Assembly (NCBI RefSeq): GCF_002923755.1
Contig: NZ_PGFZ01000015.1
Coordinates: forward strand, 1 to 41,720
DNA length: 41,720 nucleotides
Reading direction: 5' to 3'
From: Methylovulum psychrotolerans
GTDB lineage: Bacteria > Pseudomonadota > Gammaproteobacteria > Methylococcales > Methylomonadaceae
The translations under genes were made by a program, and so were the position numbers. Positions 8,397 to 15,768 of this stretch are shown here, in pieces (within the stretch, counting starts at the first letter, position 1; each line of letters begins with the position of its first letter). Below the pieces are notes generated by a model. That model saw only the letters and a list, made by a program, of their open reading frames with translations, had not been told where the DNA came from and did no database searches.

Positions 8397-8416
8397 TCAT
8401 TTTGGAGGATTTACAA

Positions 8417-9523
8417 ATGGGTGTTCCTTTACGCCAACAATTAACCGTCGGCACTTACCTGATCAAGCAGAAATTAAAAGGTGTCAAAAAATATCCGCTG
8501 GTGCTGATGCTGGAGCCTTTGTTCCGTTGTAACCTTGCCTGTGCCGGTTGTGGTAAAATTGATTATCCCGATGAGATCCTCGACAAACGCCTGTCGTTTG
8601 AGGAATGTATGCAGGCGGTTGACGAATGCAACGCGCCGATGGTGTCGATTCCTGGTGGTGAGCCACTGATCCACAAGGAAATGCCGCAAATCGTTGCCGG
8701 CATTATTGCACGGAAAAAGTACGTTTATCTGTGTACCAACGCACTGTTGCTGAAAAAACGTATTGACGATTACACGCCGTCGCCGTATTTGACCTTCTCT
8801 ATCCATTTAGACGGTATGCAAGAACGCCATGATGCCTCGGTTTGCCAAGATGGCGTGTTTGAACGTGCCGTCGAAGCCATTAAGTTGGCCTTGGCTAAAG
8901 GTTTCCGGGTCACGGTCAATTGTACCCTGTTCCAGGGCGAAAATGCCCAAGAGGTTGCCGAATTCTTAGATTATGTCATGGAATTGGGTGTTGAGGGCGT
9001 GACCATCGCTCCCGGTTTCAGCTACGAACGCGCCCCGCAACAAAATGTCTTTATCAAAGGCCGCGATGTTAAAGAGCTGTTTAGGGGGATTTTCAAAATC
9101 GGCAAAAACCGCAAGTGGAAGCTCAACCATTCGTCCTTATACCTGGATTTTTTGGCGGGCAACCAAAGCTACGAATGTACGCCTTGGGGCAACCCTACCC
9201 GCAACGTCTTTGGCTGGCAAAAACCGTGTTATTTGCTGGCTGACGAAGGCAATGCCGCCAGCTTTCAAGAATTGCTGGACACTACGCCTTGGGAAAAATA
9301 CGGTAACAGCACCAACCCTAAATGCGCTAGCTGCATGGCACATTGCGGCTATGAGGCGACGGCGGTTGAGGATATGCTGAGAAATCCCTTAAAAGGTTTG
9401 CTGACCGCGCTGAGAGGGCCAAAAACCGACGGTGATATGGTGCCTGAGCCTATGCCCGAATTGGTGGTGGCCAAAACCCCGACTTTGGCGGGCATTCCCA
9501 TTCGTGTGGAAATGGCCGACTAA
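8417..9523 (+). CDS. hpnH: Adenosyl-hopene transferase HpnH (radical SAM)
   Basis: This 368-residue protein starts MGVPLRQQ at 8417. That ATG, eight bases after GGAGG at 8404-8408, matches the family start better than the in-frame TTG at 8402. The radical SAM cluster motif CNLACAGC lies at 38-45 (C38, C42, C45), with SIPGGEPL as the SAM-binding GGE segment. More Cys sit near the C-terminus (CASCMAHCGYE), as in SPASM-like tails. HpnH adds the 5'-deoxyadenosyl radical to diploptene to form adenosylhopane, the first step of side-chain assembly and the substrate for HpnG. It is divergent from the squalene synthase-shc-hpnG operon and probably monocistronic. Confidence 0.94.
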   Translation: MGVPLRQQLTVGTYLIKQKLKGVKKYPLVLMLEPLFRCNLACAGCGKIDYPDEILDKRLSFEECMQAVDECNAPMVSIPGGEPLIHKEMPQIVAGIIARKKYVYLCTNALLLKKRIDDYTPSPYLTFSIHLDGMQERHDASVCQDGVFERAVEAIKLALAKGFRVTVNCTLFQGENAQEVAEFLDYVMELGVEGVTIAPGFSYERAPQQNVFIKGRDVKELFRGIFKIGKNRKWKLNHSSLYLDFLAGNQSYECTPWGNPTRNVFGWQKPCYLLADEGNAASFQELLDTTPWEKYGNSTNPKCASCMAHCGYEATAVEDMLRNPLKGLLTALRGPKTDGDMVPEPMPELVVAKTPTLAGIPIRVEMAD

Positions 9524-9932
9524 GCGGCCCGCTTTGGGAGTGCCGGGCTGCTGCCCGGCTCCCCTGTTCATGCCAACCGATAAACTTTATCGTTAATAGG
9601 GTTTAGGATAGGCATACTGATATGGCCGTACCAATGCAGCGTAAACGGGCCATTCTGTCTTTTTTCTTGTTGGTGCGTGTGGGTTAAGCCAAGTGCATTG
9701 GGGTGTCTCCCTGCCCGCCTGAAAACCGTAGCCCCTATTGAAAAGGCGTTTCGCCAGCCCGCACCACGATGTGTATAAAGCCATTAATCGGCAAAGGTTT
9801 TGTGTGCCTTGCGGTTAATACGGTAGGTGGGGCTTCGCGGCCTATTTGCCGGCCCAGCGTCCGGTTTTGGCAAAACCCAAAAACACAAATCGACTGATGA
9901 CGTAAAGCAAACTATGACCTAGGAGGTTCGCG
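9524..9932. other. Intergenic region between hpnH and hpnM
   Basis: I find no gene in these 409 bases. A strong hairpin follows hpnH (arms GCCGGGC 9542-9548 and GCCCGGC 9553-9559, loop TGCT, with GGGA/TCCC outside), but no T run follows. A 63-codon minus-strand frame at 9593-9784 has an odd composition and no family match, so it is not called. The final 90 bases should carry the hpnM promoter. Confidence 0.4.
9536..9563 (+). terminator. Stem-loop after hpnH
   Basis: A 7-bp G+C stem with a TGCT loop, extended by GGGA/TCCC with a small bulge, lies 12 bases after the hpnH stop. There is no T tract, so it may end transcription inefficiently or protect the 3' end. Confidence 0.4.
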
Positions 9933-10553
9933 GTGATTGTTTTTAAAGATGTATTAAAGAAAATAACAGGGGCGGTGGTTCTTTCGGCACTGCTGTTGGG
10001 ATCGGCAGTTGCCGAAGAGGTGGCCACTGCCCGGCAAATTGTCGATAATTTTCAGGCGCAATTAGTGGCGGTGATGAAAGAAGGCAAACAGCTCGGTTAT
10101 GCCGGACGCTATGCTAAATTATTTGATGCCGTCGCCAATAGCCACGACTTGACTAAAATTGCCCGTATTGTCGTCGGCAAAGAGTGGGAAAAATTATCCG
10201 AGGCACAGCAGCAGCAATTGATCGATGTGTTCAGTAAATTGAGTGTCGCTTCTTATGCCCATAATTTTAAAGAGTTTAGCGGCGAAACGTTTGTTTTTGA
10301 TTCTGAGGAAGAAACTACCCGGGGCGGCGTGGTTATCCATGCCCACCTGACCATCCCGGACGACAAAGATGTCAAGTTTGATTATATGCTGAAAGAAAAA
10401 GGCAGCAGTTGGCGCATCATTAACATCATCGCCAACGGTGTCAGTGATCTGGCGTTAAAACGTTCGGAATATACCAGTATTTTACAACGTGATGGCTTTG
10501 ATGCTTTAATAGCGAAGATTAACGAGAAAATCGACAACTATTCAAAATTATAG
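9933..10553 (+). CDS. hpnM: MlaC/HpnM-family periplasmic lipid-binding protein
   Basis: This 206-residue protein starts at a GTG preceded by a perfect AGGAGG seven bases away. The signal peptide ends near AVA at residue 27. The mature part has the Ttg2D/MlaC pattern: an Ala-rich helix with ARQIVDNF, then KIARIVVGKEW, YAHNFKEFSGE, and the strand-rich FDYMLKEKGSSWRIINI followed by NGVSDLALKRSEY. MlaC proteins carry phospholipids across the periplasm; the HpnM subgroup is found in hopanoid clusters and is suspected of moving hopanoids. It sits after hpnH and 12 bases before an mlaA gene. No mlaFEDB genes are in the window, so the inner-membrane partner must be elsewhere. Confidence 0.82.
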   Translation: MIVFKDVLKKITGAVVLSALLLGSAVAEEVATARQIVDNFQAQLVAVMKEGKQLGYAGRYAKLFDAVANSHDLTKIARIVVGKEWEKLSEAQQQQLIDVFSKLSVASYAHNFKEFSGETFVFDSEEETTRGGVVIHAHLTIPDDKDVKFDYMLKEKGSSWRIINIIANGVSDLALKRSEYTSILQRDGFDALIAKINEKIDNYSKL

Positions 10554-10565
10554 GTTTTACCCGCA

Positions 10566-11579
10566 ATGAACGGATATCGTACTATTAGGCGCAGTGCCGC
10601 CGCCCTTTTGCCGCTATCTTATGCATTAGTTGGCATTATGGCGTTAAGCGGTTGCGCAGCGACGGCTACTAAGGACGGCCAAGCTGCCGCAGTCAGTCCT
10701 GATGACCCTTACGAGCCGTTCAATCGGGCCATGTATGGCTTTAACGATACGGTTGACAATTATATTGCCGAACCCGTTTCTAAAGCTTATCGGTATATAA
10801 CGCCCCAGTTTTTTCAGGACGGGGTTTTTAATTTCTTTAATAACGTCAGAAACGTTGACGTTATCACCAATGATTTATTGCAAGGTAAGCTTCAGCAAAG
10901 CGGCGAAGACAGCCGCCGTTTGCTGATGAACTCGACGCTGGGTTTGGGTGGTCTGTTTGATGTCGCCAAGTCAGTAGGCCTTGAGCAACATGATGAGGAT
11001 TTTGAGCAAACCTTCGCGGTTTGGGGCATGCCGCGCGGCCCGTATTGGGTCATCCCTTTAGTGGGGCCTAGCACCACGCGCGGTATTCCGGCGATGATTC
11101 TTGACGCGGCTTTGACCCCGACCTCTTATACCGCCTACCCGGTGCAAGTGGCTGTGGCGTCGCTGATTAACACCCGTTCCAATGCCGAAGGGGCGTTAAA
11201 GTTTATTGACGAAGCCGCCTTAGACCCTTATGTGTTCACCCGCGAATCATACTTGCAATGGCGCGAAAGTTTGGCGAGCGACGGCAAAAACACCCAGGGC
11301 ACCGATCTGGATGCCGAGTTAGACGCGAATGATGCCGAGGCCAGTTCCAGTCCGAAAAAACCGCCCGAAAAAATCCCAGCCGCCAAGGCCGCTAGCCCGG
11401 CGGTCAGCTCTAGCCCAAGGACTGTTGCGCCTGTTGCCGAACCTAAGCCTACCGCTGCGTCGGCCCCACCGTCATTTGCGGGGACGGCGCAATCTTTTGA
11501 TGCGACGGCACAAGCCTTTCAAGGCATTAATGCGAAACTGGACAGGCTAAGTAAGCTAAAAAACGGGTCTGCCCATTAG
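10566..11579 (+). CDS. mlaA: MlaA (VacJ)-family outer-membrane lipoprotein
   Basis: This 337-residue protein has a lipobox LSGC with the lipidated Cys at position 30. The MlaA domain follows from about residue 50: DPYEPFNRAMYGFND, then NNVRNVDVITNDLLQG, STLGLGGLFDVA, TFAVWGMPRGPYWVIP and GPSTTRG. MlaA sits in the outer membrane and removes phospholipids from the outer leaflet, passing them to MlaC. The C-terminal 85 residues are a Pro/Ala/Ser-rich extension that E. coli MlaA (about 250 residues) lacks. It begins 12 bases after hpnM, so the two form an operon and are probably partners. The convergent apt gene ends 12 bases downstream. Confidence 0.9.
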   Translation: MNGYRTIRRSAAALLPLSYALVGIMALSGCAATATKDGQAAAVSPDDPYEPFNRAMYGFNDTVDNYIAEPVSKAYRYITPQFFQDGVFNFFNNVRNVDVITNDLLQGKLQQSGEDSRRLLMNSTLGLGGLFDVAKSVGLEQHDEDFEQTFAVWGMPRGPYWVIPLVGPSTTRGIPAMILDAALTPTSYTAYPVQVAVASLINTRSNAEGALKFIDEAALDPYVFTRESYLQWRESLASDGKNTQGTDLDAELDANDAEASSSPKKPPEKIPAAKAASPAVSSSPRTVAPVAEPKPTAASAPPSFAGTAQSFDATAQAFQGINAKLDRLSKLKNGSAH

Positions 11580-11591
11580 TTTCGGGTTAAT

Positions 11592-12107
11592 CTAAAAGTG
11601 CAGCAGGGAATGGGTTTCGTAACCGTCTAGCCTGTCCCTGCCTTGCAGAAAATCCAACTCCACGACAAACGCGCAGGCTTCCACCGTTGCGCCCAGCTTT
11701 TCAATCAACTCGCAACTGGCTTTTGCCGTGCCGCCAGTTGCCAGCAAATCATCAATGAGCAACACCCTGTCGGTGTCTGCCAGCGCGTCGCTGTGTATTT
11801 CCAGCATCGCCGAACCGTATTCCAAATCATAAGACACGTTCTGCACATCATAAGGCAATTTGCCGGGTTTGCGCAGCGGCACAAACGGTAGGCCCAGTTC
11901 CCACGCGACCAACGAACCAAAAATAAAGCCCCGCGCCTCCATCCCTGCCACTGCCGTAATAGGGCGGCCTAAAAATGGTTGCAACAACAAATGCACTGCC
12001 AAGCGTAATGCCGCCGGGTCTTTGACTAAGGGGGTGATGTCCTTAAAAATAATTCCGGGTATCGGAAAGTCAGGGATGTCGCGTATTTTACTGCGGAGTC
12101 GGTGCAT
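11592..12107 (-). CDS. apt: Adenine phosphoribosyltransferase
   Basis: This 171-residue enzyme joins adenine and PRPP to make AMP in the cytoplasm. The PRPP-binding motif VLLIDDLLATGGTA lies at 115-128, and GMEARGFIFG (55-64) and RKPGKLPY (79-86) are typical of Apt. I place the start at ATG 12105-12107 because GAGG lies five bases upstream and the length then matches the family; an upstream ATG would add 12-16 non-conserved residues. It is convergent with hpnM-mlaA. Because HpnG releases adenine from adenosylhopane, an apt gene here may serve adenine recycling for the hopanoid pathway, though it is also a general salvage enzyme. Confidence 0.93.
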   Translation of the reverse strand: MHRLRSKIRDIPDFPIPGIIFKDITPLVKDPAALRLAVHLLLQPFLGRPITAVAGMEARGFIFGSLVAWELGLPFVPLRKPGKLPYDVQNVSYDLEYGSAMLEIHSDALADTDRVLLIDDLLATGGTAKASCELIEKLGATVEACAFVVELDFLQGRDRLDGYETHSLLHF

Positions 12108-12269
12108 AATGGCCTCGTAGTGGTTTGGGATAGGGGTACTCATGAAGCAGGGCAAGTGTATCTAAGCAAAGGCTTTATAGCGGTTTTTGGGTCTCTTTAG
12201 CCAAGGGTATCTGTTAAACCGTTGCAAGATAGCGGCCCTAAAACGCCCTATAGATTTTCTGCGCCACGA

Positions 12270-12803
12270 TTAATAGGGCACGGTTTTAGTGCCCTCAATA
12301 AAACCGTAAATACCCAAGGCGGCACCGCCAGCAACGGGTAAAACCGTGCGGCACTCTTGTATCAGGATGCCTGTGGCCACAGCCCCCGCTATGGCGGCCT
12401 CCCGAAACGGCAAGGGAGCGGCTTGGCAATAGGCAAGAAAAAACGGCGCTAAGCGTTCGTAGGACTCTTGGAAACTCAGTTGCGAAAACTTGGCATCCAA
12501 ATATTTCGTATCGACGGTAGTTTCGGTGATGGGTTGTCCCAGTTGTTGTAAGGTCACCAGCATCATATCCATAAGCTTGGGGCCGTGCTGGTTGGCCTGC
12601 TCGGATAACACCGTTGTGCCGGGAGCCAGTTTGTCATCAAGGCCAAAGCTTTTGTACATCAGGCTACCCGATAGCCGCGCCACCGACATAATCAGCGTTT
12701 CCGCGTGTAAGCCGCGTTCGGTCGTCAGCCGTTTTTTTGCGGTCTCGTTAAAGAAACTGGCGGCGGCAAGCAGCACTTTCTGTTGGTCGTTGTCCATAGT
12801 CAT
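12270..12803 (-). CDS. Hypothetical protein
   Basis: I do not recognise this 177-residue protein. It begins MTMDNDQQ (a second Met at residue 3 is an alternative start) and no strong ribosome site is visible. It is mostly helical by composition, with a Gly/Ala-rich hydrophobic C-terminal stretch (about 140-170, AIAGAVATGILI and VAGGAALGIYGF) that might bury in a membrane or protein core. It is flanked by apt and a response regulator on the same strand, with gaps over 160 bases on both sides, so it is probably its own unit. Confidence 0.7.
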   Translation of the reverse strand: MTMDNDQQKVLLAAASFFNETAKKRLTTERGLHAETLIMSVARLSGSLMYKSFGLDDKLAPGTTVLSEQANQHGPKLMDMMLVTLQQLGQPITETTVDTKYLDAKFSQLSFQESYERLAPFFLAYCQAAPLPFREAAIAGAVATGILIQECRTVLPVAGGAALGIYGFIEGTKTVPY

Positions 12804-13067
12804 CTTGATTTGAGTAGAGTGAAAAGTGTCTTATGCGGCACGGAACCGTTCAAAACCATTGGCTGACAACGGCGGTGCTAAAATAGCAAAATGCGGCACT
12901 AAGCTACAATGCGGGGATTTTTTTGTCAATGTGGCGGCGGCAATTAGCACGGCGGCGTAGCTGTTTGCGCCGCTTATTTATGTTGCCGTCAGGCAATCCC
13001 CATTTGCCTTGTCGGTATCTGTCCGCTTCACCCTGCCGACCTTGAAAAAGAACGGGCCTACGGTCAA

Positions 13068-13673
13068 TCAAAGCTCAAACAACTTGAGCTGATGGGTTTT
13101 ATTAATCAGTTCGACCAGATTATTAACCTGTAGTTTGCGCATGATATTTTCCCTATGTTTATCAACGGTCTTAGGTGACAAAGCGAGTTTTTCGGCGATT
13201 TCCCGCGTCACCAGACCGGAAAAAATCAGTTTTAAAATCTGCAATTCGCGTGTGCTTAAAGGCAGTTCAATATCAGCTATGGTGTTACCCACCGCTTCGG
13301 ACACATAATGTCCGCCCCGCATCACCTGCTGGATAGCCAGCAACAATTCCGCTGCCGCACTGTCTTTTAACAACACGCCATCGGCTTTGGCCGCGACCAA
13401 TTGTTTTAAAATAGGGCCTGAGTGGCTACCGGTCAGGGCAATGACTTTTAAATCAGGATAGCGGGCCTTGCAATAAGCCAGTAAGGCCACCGCATCGCCG
13501 CCGGGGATATGGTAGTCTAAGATCAGCAAATCGGCCTGTTGGCTATACAATAGCGTTTTAAGGTGTTCTAAATCAGCAATTTCTGCAACCACGCAAAAAT
13601 CGGGGCGGCTGTGTAACAACAGCTTTAAGCCTTCGCGAAAAATCGCATGATCGTCTGCCAAAATAATGCGCAT
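13068..13673 (-). CDS. LuxR/NarL-type response regulator
   Basis: This 201-residue protein has an N-terminal receiver domain with the acidic pair at D8-D9, phosphoacceptor D53 (LILDYHIPGGD), T81 and K103. A C-terminal LuxR helix-turn-helix follows: LSTRELQILKLIFSGLVTRE and SPKTVDKHRENIMRKL. It should bind DNA when phosphorylated. It is divergently arranged with a sensor kinase gene whose start lies 33-72 bases away, so they are probably a two-component pair sharing a promoter region. The target genes are not visible; the multicopper oxidase beyond the kinase is a candidate. Confidence 0.92.
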   Translation of the reverse strand: MRIILADDHAIFREGLKLLLHSRPDFCVVAEIADLEHLKTLLYSQQADLLILDYHIPGGDAVALLAYCKARYPDLKVIALTGSHSGPILKQLVAAKADGVLLKDSAAAELLLAIQQVMRGGHYVSEAVGNTIADIELPLSTRELQILKLIFSGLVTREIAEKLALSPKTVDKHRENIMRKLQVNNLVELINKTHQLKLFEL

Positions 13674-13706
13674 GGGATTGGATATAGGTCAGGATAATAC
13701 GGTAAA

Positions 13707-15644
13707 GTGCCGAATGTAGCACAGATATGTCTATTAGGGGGACGATTGGCCTTAGCAATTAAACTATTTATCCTTAGCGTGTTGTTAACCATTAATAATA
13801 TAGCAACGGCAGAGGCTAAGGCGGTCTGCCAATTACAAACCCAAGCAGAATTGGCCTTAACTGCTTGTATGCAGACGCTGGATCCGGCTACGGTTCCTTG
13901 GGTCGGTTTGGCGGGCAAGCCCCTAATGGCAGACAATCTTAATTCTGGCGCGGCACACTGGCTAAGGCTTGACATCGATAACGCCAATGCTTCCGACATA
14001 CGGCGTTTATTGGCGGTCGGCCTACCCGATGCGTTTTTTCTGGCGGTTTTTCAAGCCCAAAATGGCCGTTTGGCAACCGTGTACAGCATAGACCAAACCA
14101 CGACCTTTACCCAACGTCCGGTCATTAACCGCTTTTTGTATGTCCCGCTGACCTTGGCGGCAAACGCCCCTACCACGCTTTATCTTGCCTACCGCACCCA
14201 CGGCAAAACCCCCTTGCAAGCGCGTCTGTTGACTGCCGAAACCCTCGCGCAACAGGACACGAAAAATGATGTCCTCAACGGTGTTTTGTTGGGGGTGTTA
14301 CTGGTGTTGGCCGCTCTCTTGTTTTTCAACCACAAAGGCGTAGGCCATGCCGAAAGCCGCAATTATGCAGGCTTGATTGTATTTAGCCTATTGTTTTTAG
14401 GCCAAGTCCAAGGCTATAACTTCCAGTTTTTGTGGCCTGAACAGGCCGCTTGGAACAGGTTCGCCCCCGGTTTGATAGGCATCGGTTCCGTCATTACCCA
14501 TGCTTGGTTTAGCTTGCGGTTTTTACAAGTGCAGCAACGGTTCCGGCGCTTATATTTTAGCTTTGTCGCGCTTATCGGCCTAGCCTTTTGCAGTGTGCCG
14601 CTATATGGCAACGCCTATTTCACCGAATGGGTATCCCTGCTCGTGGTCTTATACGCCACGGTGGCGGTGGTGGCGGGTGTTTTGGCGGTGCGCCGGCACG
14701 TCCCGGCGGCGCGGTTTTATTTGTTGGGGGCGCTTTCCCTGATTGTTTTTAATGTCGTTTTGATGTTGTTGAGTATTTTTGGCCTAAACCCGTTCCCGAT
14801 GCTGTCAATTTTCACTTATCCCAAAATCGCCTATATTCTGGAGCCGGTGTTTTTTATCATCGCGGTGCTGAACCAGTTGCGGCGTTTTGATGAACAAAAA
14901 GCCGAGTTGCGGGTGAAGCGGCAAGCCGAAACCGAGTTGTTGGTCAAAGCCGAGCAAGAGCGTTTGGCCGCCCTGCAAGAAGCCAAAAACCAGCAGCTTT
15001 TATTGGCTTGCGCAAGCCATGATTTATCGCAACCGTTAGCCTCGATACGGTTTGCCATTGACGCATTACGCGTTAGGGAAGAGGCCGACCCTGTCGCCCA
15101 GCACATCAATAAAACCTTGGATTATGCCCAAGGCCTGATCCAGGGCTTAATACACCAGGCTCGCCAGGAGATAGGCGATGACCAGGCTGACCGTGTCTTG
15201 CTATTTGAATTGTTTGACCGCTTGCACAGTGAATTTGCCGCCGCCGCCGCCAAAAAAGGTTTGCGGCTTGACACCGTGGGCAGCACTATTGAAATCAAGG
15301 GCTCGGCCTTGCTGTTACACCGCATCCTCAGTAATTTAATTGGCAACGCCATCCGTTACAGCCACAAGGGCCGTGTGTTGGTGGGCGTGCGCCGCCGGGC
15401 GGATGCTATTGAAATTCAGGTGCTGGATAGCGGGGTGGGCTTATTTGCCGCCGATTGTTTAGCCTTGATGTCGCCGTTCCGGCAAGGGCAGCACCGTGAT
15501 GAGGCTGGTTACGGTTTAGGGTTGTTTATTGTCAAAACCCTGTGCCAACAATGCCATTATGAGTTAAAAGTCACCTCGAAATTGGGCAAGGGCAGTGTGT
15601 TTGCCATCAAAATCCCCTTAGCGGACTGTATTACTGAACGATAA
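13707..15644 (+). CDS. 7TM sensor histidine kinase (7TMR-DISM type)
   Basis: This protein of up to 645 residues has a signal sequence, then a periplasmic domain (about 40-185) like 7TMR-DISMED2, and seven membrane segments (about 188-390). A coiled linker follows, then a HisKA domain with SHDLSQPL (H438) and an ATPase domain with N547, DSGVGL (574-579) and GYGLGL (601-606). All residues needed for activity are present. The start is uncertain: ATG 13707 lacks a ribosome site, whereas TTG 13746 follows AGGGGG and gives a compact signal peptide. It should sense a periplasmic or membrane cue and phosphorylate the divergent LuxR-type regulator. The SHDL-Q-P box is typical of kinases paired with such regulators. 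Confidence 0.88.
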   Translation: MPNVAQICLLGGRLALAIKLFILSVLLTINNIATAEAKAVCQLQTQAELALTACMQTLDPATVPWVGLAGKPLMADNLNSGAAHWLRLDIDNANASDIRRLLAVGLPDAFFLAVFQAQNGRLATVYSIDQTTTFTQRPVINRFLYVPLTLAANAPTTLYLAYRTHGKTPLQARLLTAETLAQQDTKNDVLNGVLLGVLLVLAALLFFNHKGVGHAESRNYAGLIVFSLLFLGQVQGYNFQFLWPEQAAWNRFAPGLIGIGSVITHAWFSLRFLQVQQRFRRLYFSFVALIGLAFCSVPLYGNAYFTEWVSLLVVLYATVAVVAGVLAVRRHVPAARFYLLGALSLIVFNVVLMLLSIFGLNPFPMLSIFTYPKIAYILEPVFFIIAVLNQLRRFDEQKAELRVKRQAETELLVKAEQERLAALQEAKNQQLLLACASHDLSQPLASIRFAIDALRVREEADPVAQHINKTLDYAQGLIQGLIHQARQEIGDDQADRVLLFELFDRLHSEFAAAAAKKGLRLDTVGSTIEIKGSALLLHRILSNLIGNAIRYSHKGRVLVGVRRRADAIEIQVLDSGVGLFAADCLALMSPFRQGQHRDEAGYGLGLFIVKTLCQQCHYELKVTSKLGKGSVFAIKIPLADCITER

Positions 15645-15768
15645 GCCCCGGCAGTTACGCGCCCGTCACTAAATTACGGACATCACCTTATTGTTGCCAA
15701 ACCTATCTGCCTTTATAGTGAAATCCCGTAAAAATTTTGTTGGGTTTTCAATAAACGAGGATAAAATA

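Noticed and set aside
8257-8532. A 91-codon frame overlapping the hpnH start
   Set aside because: It overlaps the strongly supported hpnH gene in a different frame and matches nothing.
9593-9784. A 63-codon minus-strand frame between hpnH and hpnM
   Set aside because: No ribosome site, unusual composition and no recognisable motif.
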